DNA from: Streptomyces caatingaensis | Lineage (GTDB): Bacteria; Actinomycetota; Actinomycetes; Streptomycetales; Streptomycetaceae | Length of the DNA stretch: 64,000 nucleotides | Direction: 5' to 3' | NCBI RefSeq assembly: GCF_001187435.1 | Contig: NZ_LFXA01000002.1 | Span: 496,001 to 560,000 of the forward strand | Shown here: piece by piece, positions 1-9,106 of the stretch | How positions within the stretch are numbered: position 1 is the first letter of the stretch | Layout of the letters: the number at the start of each line of letters is the position of its first letter | Made by a program: the position numbers and the translations under genes | Notes under the pieces: generated by a model | Database searches by the model: none | The model's input: only the letters and a program-made list of their open reading frames with translations | What the model was told of the DNA's origin: nothing

Positions 1-130
1 GGCACGCCGTCCAGTGGTCACGCGGTCGAGTGGCTGCGGTCGAGTGGGCGCGCGGTCCTGAGCAAGCGGTCCAGTGGGCACACGGTGGCCGTGCGGTCGA
101 GTACGCGGACCGTGAAGGCACCGGGTCCAG
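1..130. repeat. Degenerate tandem repeat region
   Basis: About six imperfect copies of a unit like GCGGTCSAGTGGGC lie 13 to 28 bases apart. I see no convincing gene here. It lies downstream of the quinone oxidoreductase gene, whose stop is near position 143. Confidence 0.55.
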
Positions 131-142
131 GTGCCGGGACGG

Positions 143-1075
143 TCACACGGGACGCAGCAGCACCTTGCCCTGATTGGCGCGCGATTCGACGATCTCGTGG
201 GCCTTAGCCACCTCCTCCAGGGGGAGTTCGGCGTGGATGCGCGGTTGCAGCCGGCCGTCGGCGGTCATGGCCCAGAGCTCCCGCCGCCATTGCTCCATCA
301 CCTCCGGCCGGTGACGGGCTATCAGGGCCATCTGGAACCCTATGACCGCTTTCGCGCCCACCAGCAGGTCGTACGCCTGGATGCTTCCTCCGCCGGAGCT
401 GTAGGCGACCAGGCGCCCGCCGGGGGCGAGGGCCGCGATCGCGGGGGAGAGGAGCTCGCCGCCGACGGCGTCCAGCACGATGTCCACCGGGTCGCCCCAG
501 GACTCCTGTCCGTAGACGACGACTTCGTCCGCCCCCAGGGAGCGGACGAAGTCCGCCTTGGCGGGGGAGCCGACGGCGGCCACCACGCGGCCCGCCCCAC
601 GGGCCTTGGCGATCTGGAGGGCGAGGTGCCCGACCCCGCTGGCGGCGGCCGTGACGAGGACCGACTCGCCCTCCAGGGGGCGGGCCGCCTCGTACGCGCC
701 CCGGGCGACCAGGCCGCAGCGCACCAGGGCGACGGCCTGGGCCGAACTCGCCCCCTGGGGGATCCGCGAGGTGAACGCCGTGTGCAGGAGGGAGTAGTCG
801 GCGTAGCCGTCGCCGAAGCACAGGCCGGTGACGCGCTCGCCCACCAGGAAGCCGGTGACCTCCGGGCCCACGGCCACGATCTCCCCCGCCACCTCGCCCC
901 CGAGGCTCGCCGGCAGGGGATGCCCGCCCTCGCGGACCTTGCGCACCATGGGCAGGGTGACGCCCGCCGCCTCGGTACGGATGAGCAACTCCCCAGGGCC
1001 GGGCCGGGGGACGTCGGTCTCCTCGAGCCGCAAAACCTCGGGGCCGCCGTTCTGGTGATAGCGGACACGACGCAT
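143..1075 (-). CDS. Zinc-type alcohol dehydrogenase / NADPH:quinone oxidoreductase
   Basis: A 310-residue medium-chain dehydrogenase/reductase of the quinone oxidoreductase type. The N-terminal GroES-like fold includes the segment GGPEVLRLEETDVPRPGPGE, and the NAD(P)-binding Rossmann motif is AAASGVGHLALQIAKA near residues 145-160. I see no structural-zinc cysteine cluster, as expected for QOR proteins, which reduce quinones or alkenals with NADPH in the cytosol. The ATG at 1075 follows a GGAGGT ribosome site at 1081-1086. It is divergent from a MarR gene with palindromes between them, so it is probably the MarR-controlled redox enzyme. The substrate is unknown. Confidence 0.85.
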   Translation of the reverse strand: MRRVRYHQNGGPEVLRLEETDVPRPGPGELLIRTEAAGVTLPMVRKVREGGHPLPASLGGEVAGEIVAVGPEVTGFLVGERVTGLCFGDGYADYSLLHTAFTSRIPQGASSAQAVALVRCGLVARGAYEAARPLEGESVLVTAAASGVGHLALQIAKARGAGRVVAAVGSPAKADFVRSLGADEVVVYGQESWGDPVDIVLDAVGGELLSPAIAALAPGGRLVAYSSGGGSIQAYDLLVGAKAVIGFQMALIARHRPEVMEQWRRELWAMTADGRLQPRIHAELPLEEVAKAHEIVESRANQGKVLLRPV

Positions 1076-1123
1076 GGTGCACCTCCACGGGCAGGGTTTC
1101 GTCTCAGCGCTCCCGGCGCTTCG

Positions 1124-1196
1124 TTGGGGGTTCCAACGGCTACGACGATAGCGGACTGCGTTGGGAAGTCCAATGGTTTTCCGTAGGGAAACCCAA
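1124..1196. promoter_or_regulatory. Three MarR-type operator palindromes
   Basis: The motif TTGG-N5-CCAA occurs at 1124-1136 and 1161-1173. A near copy, TAGG-N5-CCAA, is at 1184-1196. They lie between the divergent oxidoreductase and MarR genes. MarR dimers commonly bind short palindromes in such shared promoters, so autoregulation and joint control are inferred. Confidence 0.6.
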
Positions 1197-1220
1197 CGAG
1201 TTTTTCGCTACCCTCGACTC

Positions 1221-1679
1221 ATGGCACACAGCGACGCCCACGCGGTCGGCGAGCCCGCCCTCGCCCACATCCAGACCCTCCCGAGCTGGCTCCTCAACCG
1301 CGCCTCCGCGCGCGGGCGAAGGCTCGTCTCCGACGCCCTCGCGCAGGACGGCCTGCGCATGCCCCACCACGCCGTCCTCTCCGCCGTCGCCGACCTCGGC
1401 CCCGTGGCCCAGGCCGAGCTCGGCCGCACCACCGGCTTCGACCCCAAGGACATGGTCGGCATCCTCAACGACCTCCAGGCCCAGCAGCTCGTCACCCGTG
1501 CCCCCGACCCCAACGACCGCCGCAAGAACGCCATCACCCTCACCGAGGAGGGCCGCCGCCGCCTCCGGCGCCTCACCGAGCTCGGCGACGAGGCCAACGA
1601 AGCCCTGATGGCCGCCCTTTCACCGGCCGAACGCCAGCTCTTCCTCGCGCTGCTCGCGCGGATAGTCGACGAGGACTGA
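1221..1679 (+). CDS. MarR-family transcriptional regulator
   Basis: A 152-residue winged-helix regulator. The start chosen is ATG 1221 (MAHSDAHAVG); the upstream in-frame region overlaps the palindromic operators and looks non-coding. The recognition region is AQAELGRTTGFDPKDMVGIL, and the wing RAPDPNDRRKNAITLTEEGR carries the D-x-R-x3 signature of MarR proteins. Such proteins are cytosolic dimers that usually repress a divergent gene until a phenolic or oxidative ligand is bound. The neighbouring quinone oxidoreductase and the three shared palindromes fit a local redox or xenobiotic response. Confidence 0.88.
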   Translation: MAHSDAHAVGEPALAHIQTLPSWLLNRASARGRRLVSDALAQDGLRMPHHAVLSAVADLGPVAQAELGRTTGFDPKDMVGILNDLQAQQLVTRAPDPNDRRKNAITLTEEGRRRLRRLTELGDEANEALMAALSPAERQLFLALLARIVDED

Positions 1680-2036
1680 CCGGCGGCGGCGAGGGGCCGC
1701 GCACCCCGCCCCGCCCGGACCCGGGGGATGCCGGGCATTCCCCGAAAGTCCCGTCGTCCCCCGCGCGGATCTGGTGGGATGGCCTTCGCCGGCGGACTGG
1801 CGTGATGGAGGGGTGGTTGCAGTGGTCCGGGACCTCGGAGACGTCGGGGGGCCCGACGGCCCGGGCGGGTGGGCCCGGTCGTACGGGGCGGGTGGTTCCG
1901 CGCGACGCCGCCCGGCGCTCCTCGTCGAACGCGGGTCAGGCGGACGGGAGTTGAGAGTCACGGCTCGGGCGGTTGTGTCCGACGAGGCCCGGGCGCACGG
2001 CTCCTGCCGTCCGCCCCGTACGCGGAGGTGGTGCGC
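1680..2036. other. Gene-free region between MarR and GAP1-like genes
   Basis: This 357-base stretch is very GC-rich. One frame is open in it (1774-2040), but its composition is biased and it resembles no family I know. I take it as leader or promoter sequence for the GAP1-like gene. No clear terminator is visible. Confidence 0.4.
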
Positions 2037-4802
2037 GTGAGTCCGCAGCACCCGCAGCCGCTCCAGCAGCTGCACTACTCGCGCTCGTCCCCGGACAGCG
2101 CCCCCCGCTTCACCGCCGCCAGTCCCGACCTGCCCGCGTTGCTCCTCGGCGAGATCGAGCCGCTGCTCACTTACGAGCCTCCGGACGCCGTGCCCGTATC
2201 CGCACCGCCGGTGCCTGCGTCACCGCCCGTGCCTGCGGCGCCGGTCACCGCACCGCCGGTCCCCGCCGCGTCGGTCAGCCTCGGGCCTCCCCCCGCCGAC
2301 TCGCTTGCCGCCGGGGCGGCGGGCGGGAGACCGGGCGCCGCCGCGCCGCGCGGCGGCCCCGCGGCCTCCGCGGCGACCGGGGCGCCCGGAGCCTCCGGAT
2401 CCACCCCTGCCGCCGGAGCGTCCGGGCCCACCCCTGCCGTCGGAGCGTCCGGGCCCACCCACGTCTCCGGAGCGTCCGGATCCGCTCACGGCTCCGAACC
2501 ATCCGGATCCGCCGCGGCCGCCCTGCGGGCCGCCGCCGTCCCCTCCCGTGGTGCGGCCCCCCGTTTCCCCGTCGTCTTCGGGCACCACCGGCTGGCCGAC
2601 GGCACCCGGCTGTTGTGCCGTGTGGTCCGTACCGGCGACGACCCCCGGGGCCGGCGTCACCCCTTCCACGCCCACGCCGTCCGCCTGCCCCCCGACGGCC
2701 CCCTGCCCGGCGGGCTCCTGCCCGTCGAGGCGTGGGAGTCTCCCTCGTGGGCCGAGCGCACCCCCGGCACGGGCGTGCCCGAGCACCTCACCGCCCTCGC
2801 CCCGGCCCGCCGCATCACCAAGGCGGGCCTGCTGGAGTTCGTCAGGGCGCGCGCCGAGCGGCTGGTGCCGTTCCTCACCGACGTGCGGACGCTCTTCCGC
2901 AGGCCCGACGCGCCCCAACTCCTCGTCATCGAAAGGGACACCGACCGCATCGCGCACTGGATCGCCGTCGCCAGCGCCGTCCTGCCCCGCGACCTCGCCA
3001 ACCGGCTCACCTTCACCACCTACACCCGCCGACCCCTGCTCGCCCGCCAGCAGATCGTCGGGGCCCTGCCCGGTGCGGAGTTCGACTACGCCCACGTGGC
3101 CGGCGACCGCCGCTACCGCGTCCACGACTGCGCCGGAGGTCACTCCAGCCCCGCCCGCGACGACCCCGACCCCTGGGCGTCCGTCGCCGCCCGCGTCCTG
3201 CTCGCCGACCGGCCCGCGCTGTTCACGGAGGCCGTGCGGCTGCGCACCCCCGCCGACCGCGACGCCACACACGACGCGGGACGCCTCGCCGCCCTCGCCC
3301 TGCGCGACGGCATCCCGCTGGACGCGGCCGGCCGGACCGCCGCCGCCCGCTGGGCCCGCTTCCGCGCCACCGCCGACCGCGCCGACCGCCGCGAACCCAA
3401 CCCGTTGCTCGTCCCCCTGCTCGGGGCCCTGGCCACCGCGGGGCCCGACCGGCCGCCCGAGGAATGGGCCGCCCTCGCCGAACTCGCCGAGTTCTTCGCC
3501 CCCTTGGCCTCCCAGCCGCCAGGCGAGCGGCTCCGCCGCGACCTGCGCGCCGAGCTGGACCGCGCCGCCCCCGGCGAACCCCTGACCCGCGTCCTGGGCC
3601 TCGCCCGCCTCGCCGAGGCGCTGCGCGCCGACCACACCCCCGTCCTCACCGCCCGCCTGAGCGCCGCCCTCCTCGGCGACGCCGCCCCCGACCGCGACGC
3701 GGTCTGGGCCGCCGTCACCGCCCACCCCGGGCTCACCGCCGCCGTCCTCGGCACACTCGAACGCACCGCGGCCACCGGTGACCCCGCCTCCGTCGTCCAC
3801 CTGCTCACCGGCGGTTTCCCCGCGAAGGACCTCCAGCGTCACCCGCACCTGCGCATGGCCGCCGCCCTCGCCGACGGCTCCCTCCCACGCCCCCGCCGCA
3901 GCCCCGACGACGCCGAGGCCGGGCCACGGCCCGGCGCCCCCGACGGCACCGGCCGTTCCCAGGACCGGATCGCCTTCCTCGCCCAGCTCGTCCGGAGCGC
4001 CGGACGCGGCCAGGGCGCCAACCCCTCCGTACTGCGCACCGCGTTCCGCCTGGTCTGGGGCAGCTCCCCGCCCACCCCCGCCGAGACCGCCGCCCTGCTG
4101 GACGCCCTCCCCGCCGAGCGGCACCGCGCCGCCGGCCTGGACGACGTGCTCGTCCGCTCCGCCCTGGAGAGCACGCCCGACGACGCCGAGGCGCCGGCGG
4201 CGGCCCGGATCCTCGTCCTGCGCTGCGGCCCCCGGCTCGACCCGCGCCGGCACGCCGCGCTGCTCCTCCTCGATCAGGCCGGCGCCCTCGCCGACGGCCA
4301 GGAGCTCCCCGGTTTCACGGCCCGCGCCCTGTCCCTGCGCGAGCAGGCCCGGCCCCTGGAGCCCGGCATCGAGGACCGGCTGCGCCAAGTCCTCGTCCGC
4401 CGGCTGCTGTTCGGCGACCCCTGCCCCGACGAGCTGGCCGAGCTCGCCGCGTCCGGCGACGAGGAGCTGCTGGGCGCCTACGCCCACGAGGCGCGCGGCG
4501 GCGGTGTCGACCTCGCGCTGCGCCGCACCCCCGCGTTCGCCGCCGCCTGCTTCACGGCCTGGCACACGGCCCCCGGCGCGAGCGGCCTCTGGGACGACGT
4601 CCGCACCACCCTGCTCGACGACGTGCTGCGCCCCGCCGTGCGCTTCCTCCCCCGCGAGCACCTGGACGAGATCCAGCAGGTCCTCTACGAAGAGGACGCG
4701 ACCTGGGAGGAGTTGTTCCAGGAGTGGAACAGGCGCCCCGGCGTCCTCGGCCGCCTCGGGGCCCTGCGCCGCGCCTCCCGCGCCGACCGCAGGGCCGACT
4801 GA
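2037..4802 (+). CDS. GTPase-associated protein 1 (GAP1)-related protein
   Basis: A 921-residue protein matching the actinobacterial GAP1-related family, which is usually linked to TRAFAC-type GTPase conflict systems. The N-terminal segment QQLHYSRSSPDSAPRFTAAS with LLTYEPPDAVP is GAP1-N2-like. After a low-complexity linker, the block FGHHRLADGTRLLCRVVRTG and WESPSWAERTPGTG resembles the middle domain. The rest is alanine- and arginine-rich helix. The GTG at 2037 is chosen because GGAGG lies at 2024-2028; the open frame extends upstream to 1869 without a better site. No GTPase partner gene follows, which is unusual; only a short repeat-filled start remains downstream. The function is inferred from family context only. 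Confidence 0.7.
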   Translation: MSPQHPQPLQQLHYSRSSPDSAPRFTAASPDLPALLLGEIEPLLTYEPPDAVPVSAPPVPASPPVPAAPVTAPPVPAASVSLGPPPADSLAAGAAGGRPGAAAPRGGPAASAATGAPGASGSTPAAGASGPTPAVGASGPTHVSGASGSAHGSEPSGSAAAALRAAAVPSRGAAPRFPVVFGHHRLADGTRLLCRVVRTGDDPRGRRHPFHAHAVRLPPDGPLPGGLLPVEAWESPSWAERTPGTGVPEHLTALAPARRITKAGLLEFVRARAERLVPFLTDVRTLFRRPDAPQLLVIERDTDRIAHWIAVASAVLPRDLANRLTFTTYTRRPLLARQQIVGALPGAEFDYAHVAGDRRYRVHDCAGGHSSPARDDPDPWASVAARVLLADRPALFTEAVRLRTPADRDATHDAGRLAALALRDGIPLDAAGRTAAARWARFRATADRADRREPNPLLVPLLGALATAGPDRPPEEWAALAELAEFFAPLASQPPGERLRRDLRAELDRAAPGEPLTRVLGLARLAEALRADHTPVLTARLSAALLGDAAPDRDAVWAAVTAHPGLTAAVLGTLERTAATGDPASVVHLLTGGFPAKDLQRHPHLRMAAALADGSLPRPRRSPDDAEAGPRPGAPDGTGRSQDRIAFLAQLVRSAGRGQGANPSVLRTAFRLVWGSSPPTPAETAALLDALPAERHRAAGLDDVLVRSALESTPDDAEAPAAARILVLRCGPRLDPRRHAALLLLDQAGALADGQELPGFTARALSLREQARPLEPGIEDRLRQVLVRRLLFGDPCPDELAELAASGDEELLGAYAHEARGGGVDLALRRTPAFAAACFTAWHTAPGASGLWDDVRTTLLDDVLRPAVRFLPREHLDEIQQVLYEEDATWEELFQEWNRRPGVLGRLGALRRASRADRRAD
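2388..2510. repeat. 27-bp tandem repeat inside GAP1-like gene
   Basis: Four full units (2388, 2415, 2442, 2469) and a partial fifth encode a nine-residue repeat close to GASGPTPAV. The unit keeps the reading frame. It forms the flexible linker between the N-terminal and middle domains and is likely variable in length between strains. Confidence 0.8.
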
Positions 4803-4814
4803 GGAGGAGGCGAC

Positions 4815-4898
4815 ATGACCGTCCCGGAAGACAGCATGACCAGCCCCGAAGACGGCATGACCGTCCCGGAGGACGCCATGACCACCCCGGAAGACCCG
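4815..4898 (+). repeat. Four 21-bp repeats, each opening with ATG, behind a strong RBS
   Basis: GAGGAGGAGG follows the GAP1-like stop codon. Then come four copies of a 21-bp unit encoding MTVPEDS, MTSPEDG, MTVPEDA and MTTPEDP. The frame stays open into sequence antisense to fdhD with no protein-like composition, so I do not call a gene. It may be the remnant start of a lost partner gene of the GAP1-like protein. Confidence 0.6.
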
Positions 4899-4902
4899 GC
4901 CG

Positions 4903-5742
4903 TCACGGCAGTACGACGCGCTCCTCCCCGGCGTAGACGTTCATCGACGCCCCGCGCAGGAAGCCGACCAGCGTCATCCCCGTCTCCGCCGCCAGGTCGA
5001 CGGCCAGCGACGAGGGCGCCGAGACCGCCGCCAGGACGGGGATCCCGGCCATCACCGCCTTCTGGGCGAGCTCGAAGGACGCCCGTCCCGAGACCAGCAG
5101 CACCGTGCCCGCCAGCGGCAGCAGCCCCTCGCGCAACGCCCGTCCCACCAGCTTGTCGACGGCGTTGTGCCGGCCCACGTCCTCGCGGACGTCCAGGAGT
5201 TCGCCGTCCGGGGCGAAGAGCGCGGCGCCGTGCAGGCCGCCGGTCCGGTCGAAGACCTTCTGGGCCGAGCGCAGCCGGCCGGGGAGTTCGGCGAGCAGCC
5301 CGGGGTCGAGGCGCAGCGGCGCCGGCCCGTCCGAGAGGGGCCAGCGCGCGGTGGTCCGTACGGCGTCCAGGCTGGCCTTGCCGCACAGACCGCAGGACGA
5401 GGTGGTGTAGACGTTGCGTTCGAGGCTCACGTCGGGGACGGGGACGCCGGGCGCGAGCCGGACGTCGACGACGTTGTAGGTGTTCCCGCCGCCGTCCGGC
5501 GAGGTGGCCCCGGCGCAGTAGACGATGTTGGCGAGTTCGGCCGCGTCGCCGAGGACGCCCTCGCTGACCAGGAAGCCAGCGGCGAGCGCGAAGTCGTCGC
5601 CCGGGGTGCGCATGGTGATCGCGAGCGGCTTGCCGTTCAGCCGGATCTCCAGCGGCTCCTCGGTGACCAGCGTGTCCGGACGGGTGTTCACCGCCCCGTT
5701 GCGGATGCGGATGACGCGGCGGCGTGCGGTGACCCGTCCCAT
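4903..5742 (-). CDS. fdhD: FdhD sulfurtransferase for formate dehydrogenase
   Basis: A 279-residue FdhD protein. The family moves sulfur from a cysteine desulfurase to the molybdenum cofactor (bis-MGD), which formate dehydrogenase needs for activity, in the cytoplasm. The catalytic cysteine loop is SSCGLCGKAS near residue 115. Other family marks are TPGDDFALAAGFLVSEGV and DVGRHNAVDKLVGRAL. The ATG at 5742 gives full family length. No formate dehydrogenase gene is in the window. It is convergent with the GAP1-like gene and divergent from the aldehyde dehydrogenase. Confidence 0.95.
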   Translation of the reverse strand: MGRVTARRRVIRIRNGAVNTRPDTLVTEEPLEIRLNGKPLAITMRTPGDDFALAAGFLVSEGVLGDAAELANIVYCAGATSPDGGGNTYNVVDVRLAPGVPVPDVSLERNVYTTSSCGLCGKASLDAVRTTARWPLSDGPAPLRLDPGLLAELPGRLRSAQKVFDRTGGLHGAALFAPDGELLDVREDVGRHNAVDKLVGRALREGLLPLAGTVLLVSGRASFELAQKAVMAGIPVLAAVSAPSSLAVDLAAETGMTLVGFLRGASMNVYAGEERVVLP

Positions 5743-5967
5743 GGGTGATCAGTCCTGGTCTGTTCGGCGGCGGCTGACCGCTCCATTGTCGGGGGCGGCC
5801 GTGGCGAGGGGCGGCCGCGCACCCTCCGGACCCGGTTACCGGCGGTCGTACGTGACGTGGACCTCATCGCGTACGGGCGTCCTGTCGCGTGCCGCACCGC
5901 GGGCTACCGTTCGACGGGCAACGTGCTTGTTCCCCGCCCCGACTGTGCACCGAGAGCGGAGACTTCC

Positions 5968-7521
5968 ATGGCACCGACCCTCAACTCCCTGGTCCTGCGG
6001 CCCGGCGCCGAGTGGGACAGCGCCTGGCGGCGCTGCCTCGTGCTCGCGCCCGAGGCCTTCCGGGACGACCGTGTCCTCAACCTCTGGAACGGCGCCTGGC
6101 ACGCGGACGGCCGTCCGCTGCCCGCCGTCACCCCGGTCGACGGCACGCCCATCGCGGGCCCGCCGCGGCTGGACGCGTCCGCCGCCCACCGGGCCGTGCG
6201 CGCCGCGCTCGACCAGCACCGCGCCTGGCGCGAGGTGCCCCTCGCCGACCGCAGGGCGAGGGTGGCCGCCGCGCTGGACGCCCTCGACGAACACCGCGAA
6301 CTCCTCTCCCTGCTGCTCGTCTGGGAGATCGGCAAGCCCTGGCGGCTGGCGCAGGCGGACGTGGACCGGGCGATCGACGGCGTCCGCTGGTACGTGGACG
6401 GGATCGACGGCATGCTGGCCGGGCGCGGCCCGCTGGCCGGGCCCGTCTCCAACATCGCGAGCTGGAACTACCCGATGAGCGTCCTCGTCCACGCGATGCT
6501 CGTCCAGGCGCTCGCGGGCAACGCGGTGGTCGCCAAGACCCCGACGGACGGCGGGCTGGCCTGTCTGACCCTGGCCTGTGCGCTGATCCACCGCGAGGGC
6601 GTCCCCGTCACGCTGGTCAGCGGCAGCGGCGGCGAGCTGTCGGAGGCGCTGGTGCGCGCGCCCGAGATCGGCTGTGTGTCGTTCGTCGGCGGCCGGGACG
6701 CCGGCGCGCGCGTCGCCACCGCCGTCGCCGACCTGGGCAAGCGGCACGTCCTCGAACAGGAGGGCCTCAACACCTGGGGCATCTGGAACTTCACCGACTG
6801 GGACGCCTTCGCCCCGCAGATCCGCAAGACCTTCGACTACGCCAAGCAGCGCTGCACGGCCTACCCGCGCTTCGTCGTCCAGCGCTCCGCCTTCGCGGAG
6901 TTCCTCGCCCACTACCTGCCGGCCGTGCGCGCCGTGCGGTTCGGCCACCCGCTGGCCATCGACTGGCCCGCCGACGACCTGCCCGAGCTGGACTTCGGCC
7001 CGTTGATCAACGCGGCCAAGGCTAAGGAGCTGACGGACCAGGTCGCCGAGGCCATCGACCGGGGCGCGGTGCCGCTGCACCAGGGTTCGCTCTCCGAGGG
7101 CCGCTTCCTGCCGGGGCAGGACCGCAGCGCGTACGTCCCGCCGGTCACCCTGCTCAACCCGCCCCCGTCCTCTCCCCTCCACCACTCCGAACCCTTCGGG
7201 CCCGTGGACACCATCGTCCTCGTGGACACCGAGGCCGAGCTCCTCGCCGCGATGAACGCCAGCAACGGTGCCCTCGTCGCCACGCTGTCCTGCGACGACC
7301 CGGCCACCTACGAGCGGCTGGCCCCCCAGATCCGCGCCTTCAAGGTCGGCCACGGCAGGCCGCGTTCCCGGGGGGACCGGCAGGAGCTCTTCGGCGGCTT
7401 CGGGGCGTCGTGGCGGGGCGCCTTCGTCGGCGGGGAACTGCTGGTGCGGGCGGTGACCGTGGGGCCGTCGGGGGACGAGCGGCTGCCGGGCAACTTCCCG
7501 GAGTACCACCTCATGCCCTGA
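5968..7521 (+). CDS. Aldehyde dehydrogenase family protein
   Basis: A 517-residue NAD(P)-dependent aldehyde dehydrogenase. The cofactor-binding segment is SNIASWNYPMSVLVHAMLVQ and the lysine motif is AGNAVVAKTP. The general-base region reads VLEQEGLNTWG in place of the usual ELGGK. The candidate nucleophile is the cysteine in AKQRCTAYPRF, where most relatives have GQxC. These changes place it in a divergent subgroup, so the substrate cannot be named. ATG 5968 is chosen because GCGGAG lies just upstream; the open frame extends to 5857 but that part reads as noise. It is convergent with the DUF2254 gene, with 26 bases between. Confidence 0.85.
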   Translation: MAPTLNSLVLRPGAEWDSAWRRCLVLAPEAFRDDRVLNLWNGAWHADGRPLPAVTPVDGTPIAGPPRLDASAAHRAVRAALDQHRAWREVPLADRRARVAAALDALDEHRELLSLLLVWEIGKPWRLAQADVDRAIDGVRWYVDGIDGMLAGRGPLAGPVSNIASWNYPMSVLVHAMLVQALAGNAVVAKTPTDGGLACLTLACALIHREGVPVTLVSGSGGELSEALVRAPEIGCVSFVGGRDAGARVATAVADLGKRHVLEQEGLNTWGIWNFTDWDAFAPQIRKTFDYAKQRCTAYPRFVVQRSAFAEFLAHYLPAVRAVRFGHPLAIDWPADDLPELDFGPLINAAKAKELTDQVAEAIDRGAVPLHQGSLSEGRFLPGQDRSAYVPPVTLLNPPPSSPLHHSEPFGPVDTIVLVDTEAELLAAMNASNGALVATLSCDDPATYERLAPQIRAFKVGHGRPRSRGDRQELFGGFGASWRGAFVGGELLVRAVTVGPSGDERLPGNFPEYHLMP

Positions 7522-7547
7522 GGCCCGAGTCGCCCGGGGCGCGGCGG

Positions 7548-8912
7548 TCAGCCGATGCCCTGCCGGTCGGGCACGAGCGCGAACGCCCGCTCCGCCGCCT
7601 CCGGCACCGTGCGCGCCACGGCCTGCGCCAGCAGCGCGCGGTGCCGCTCCACCGGCTGCCGCCGTCCCGCCGGGACGAGCGCCCACAGGTCGTCCAGCCC
7701 CGCCATCATCCGCCGGGTGACCTGCGGACTGGTGACCGCGCACCGCCGGATCTCGGTCAGCCCGAGGTCCACCAGGTCCGTCCAGCCCGGCAGGTCCTGC
7801 ACCAGCCGCACCGTTCCCGCGCGGTCGCAGTGGCACAGGGCGCCCAGCGGACGGTGTGCGACGGCGGCCAGGAACTGCACGATCCGGTCCAGGCACTGCA
7901 CGGCCGTCGTCGGGTCGTTCACGGCCGGCGACAGGGCGCGCTGCGCGATGTCGGACAGCTGCCGCAGCCCGAAGCCGACGTCCTGGTGGAACGTGCGCTC
8001 CACCCCCACGGACACCGTGTACCGCAGCGCCCGGGGCGGGGGCGGCCTGTGTCCGCCGTGCACCGCGAGGACGGGCGTCCCCGGTACGACGTAGTCGCCG
8101 ATCCGTGGGATCAGCCGCAGCACCACCCCGTGCCGCCGGGCCACCCGCACCAGCCGCGCGATGTGCACGTCCCGCAGGACGCCGGCCCGCCCGCGGTGGA
8201 CGATCTCGGACCCGGCCGGCGGCAGCGCGTCCGCCCCGGGGCCGGGCCCGCCGCCGCGGGCGTGCCGGTCCAGCACCCGCATGGACTCCCGGTTGATCCG
8301 GTCGATCACGTGGCTCACCCGCATCAGCCGCAGCGTGGAGTTCACATAGGCGATGAACAGCCCCAGACTCACCAGCACCAGCAGCACGCACATCCCACTG
8401 GAGAAGACCGGGACGGTGGTGACCTTCCTGGGGTCCGTCTCCCCCTCGTACGACGCCTGCACCAGCAGCGCGAACAGGAACGTCGCCAGGAACACGGCGA
8501 AGGCGCACTTGGTGATCCTGCTGCGGACGTAGAGCCGGACCACGCGGGGCGAGAACTGGCCGCTGGCCATCTGCAGCGCGACCAGCGAGATCGAGAAGAC
8601 GACGCCGATGAAGGTGAGCATCGCCGAGCCGACGGTCGAGACGATCGTCCGCGCGTCGTCGGCGATCTTGGTCAGCGAGGCGACGGTGCCGTAGTCCCCG
8701 CTCTCCTGCAACCACCCCACGTACGCCTCGTCCACCAGCAACACCCCCACCGCCCCCACCACGGCCCCCACCAGCCCCACCGTCGGCGTGAACCAGAACG
8801 TGTCCCGCAGATGCTCCCGCAACGGCGACAGCGGACGGGGAACACGCCTGGTGGGAGCGGGCGCGAGGGCCTCGGCGGCGACCTTCCCCGAGGATTGTCC
8901 GGCTTTGCCCAT
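7548..8912 (-). CDS. DUF2254 integral membrane protein
   Basis: A 454-residue membrane protein of the DUF2254 family, with no established function. Hydrophobic segments occur near residues 40-62 (PTVGLVGAVVGAVGVLLV), 98-120 (SAMLTFIGVVFSISLVALQ), 140-160 and 175-195. A long hydrophilic C-terminal half includes YVVPGTPVLAVHG and GFGLRQLSDIAQRALSPAVN, both recognisable in the family. It is monocistronic and divergent from tRNA-Leu. Confidence 0.85.
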   Translation of the reverse strand: MGKAGQSSGKVAAEALAPAPTRRVPRPLSPLREHLRDTFWFTPTVGLVGAVVGAVGVLLVDEAYVGWLQESGDYGTVASLTKIADDARTIVSTVGSAMLTFIGVVFSISLVALQMASGQFSPRVVRLYVRSRITKCAFAVFLATFLFALLVQASYEGETDPRKVTTVPVFSSGMCVLLVLVSLGLFIAYVNSTLRLMRVSHVIDRINRESMRVLDRHARGGGPGPGADALPPAGSEIVHRGRAGVLRDVHIARLVRVARRHGVVLRLIPRIGDYVVPGTPVLAVHGGHRPPPPRALRYTVSVGVERTFHQDVGFGLRQLSDIAQRALSPAVNDPTTAVQCLDRIVQFLAAVAHRPLGALCHCDRAGTVRLVQDLPGWTDLVDLGLTEIRRCAVTSPQVTRRMMAGLDDLWALVPAGRRQPVERHRALLAQAVARTVPEAAERAFALVPDRQGIG

Positions 8913-8944
8913 AAACAGACCTTATGCCCACGAGGAAAGCCCTG

Positions 8945-8974
8945 GTGAAAGGCACTCCGAAACCTTGATAGAGT
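8945..8974 (+). promoter_or_regulatory. Probable tRNA-Leu promoter
   Basis: GTGAAA (8945-8950) and TAGAGT (8969-8974) are separated by 18 bases, with the tRNA gene starting about 45 bases downstream. This fits a housekeeping sigma promoter. The -35 box is weak. Confidence 0.4.
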
Positions 8975-9018
8975 TATCCATGTCGCCGCGGGGAACACCC
9001 CGCGAAGACAGACACCTT

Positions 9019-9106
9019 GTCCGGGTGGCGGAATGGCAGACGCGCTAGCTTGAGGTGCTAGTGCCCTTTATCGGGCGTGGGGGTTCAAGTCCCCCCTCGG
9101 ACACCA
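9019..9106 (+). tRNA. tRNA-Leu (anticodon GAG)
   Basis: A class II tRNA with 5' acceptor arm GTCCGGG pairing with CTCGGAC at 9096-9102. The anticodon stem CTAGC/GCTAG encloses the loop TTGAGGT, giving anticodon GAG. There is a variable arm around CCCTTTATCGGG, a T arm with GTTCAAGTC, and an encoded CCA. The 3' end is duplicated downstream, so this gene is the integration target of the neighbouring elements. The left copy keeps the whole tRNA intact. Confidence 0.96.

Noticed and set aside
131..1186. Plus-strand frame over the oxidoreductase
   Set aside because: Antisense shadow of a well-supported gene; common in high-GC DNA.
4815..5567. Long plus-strand frame opposite fdhD
   Set aside because: After the repeats it is Arg/Pro-rich and exactly antisense to a clear FdhD gene.
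5836..8955. 1039-residue minus-strand frame
   Set aside because: Covers the aldehyde dehydrogenase antisense and DUF2254 in the wrong frame; no protein-like composition.
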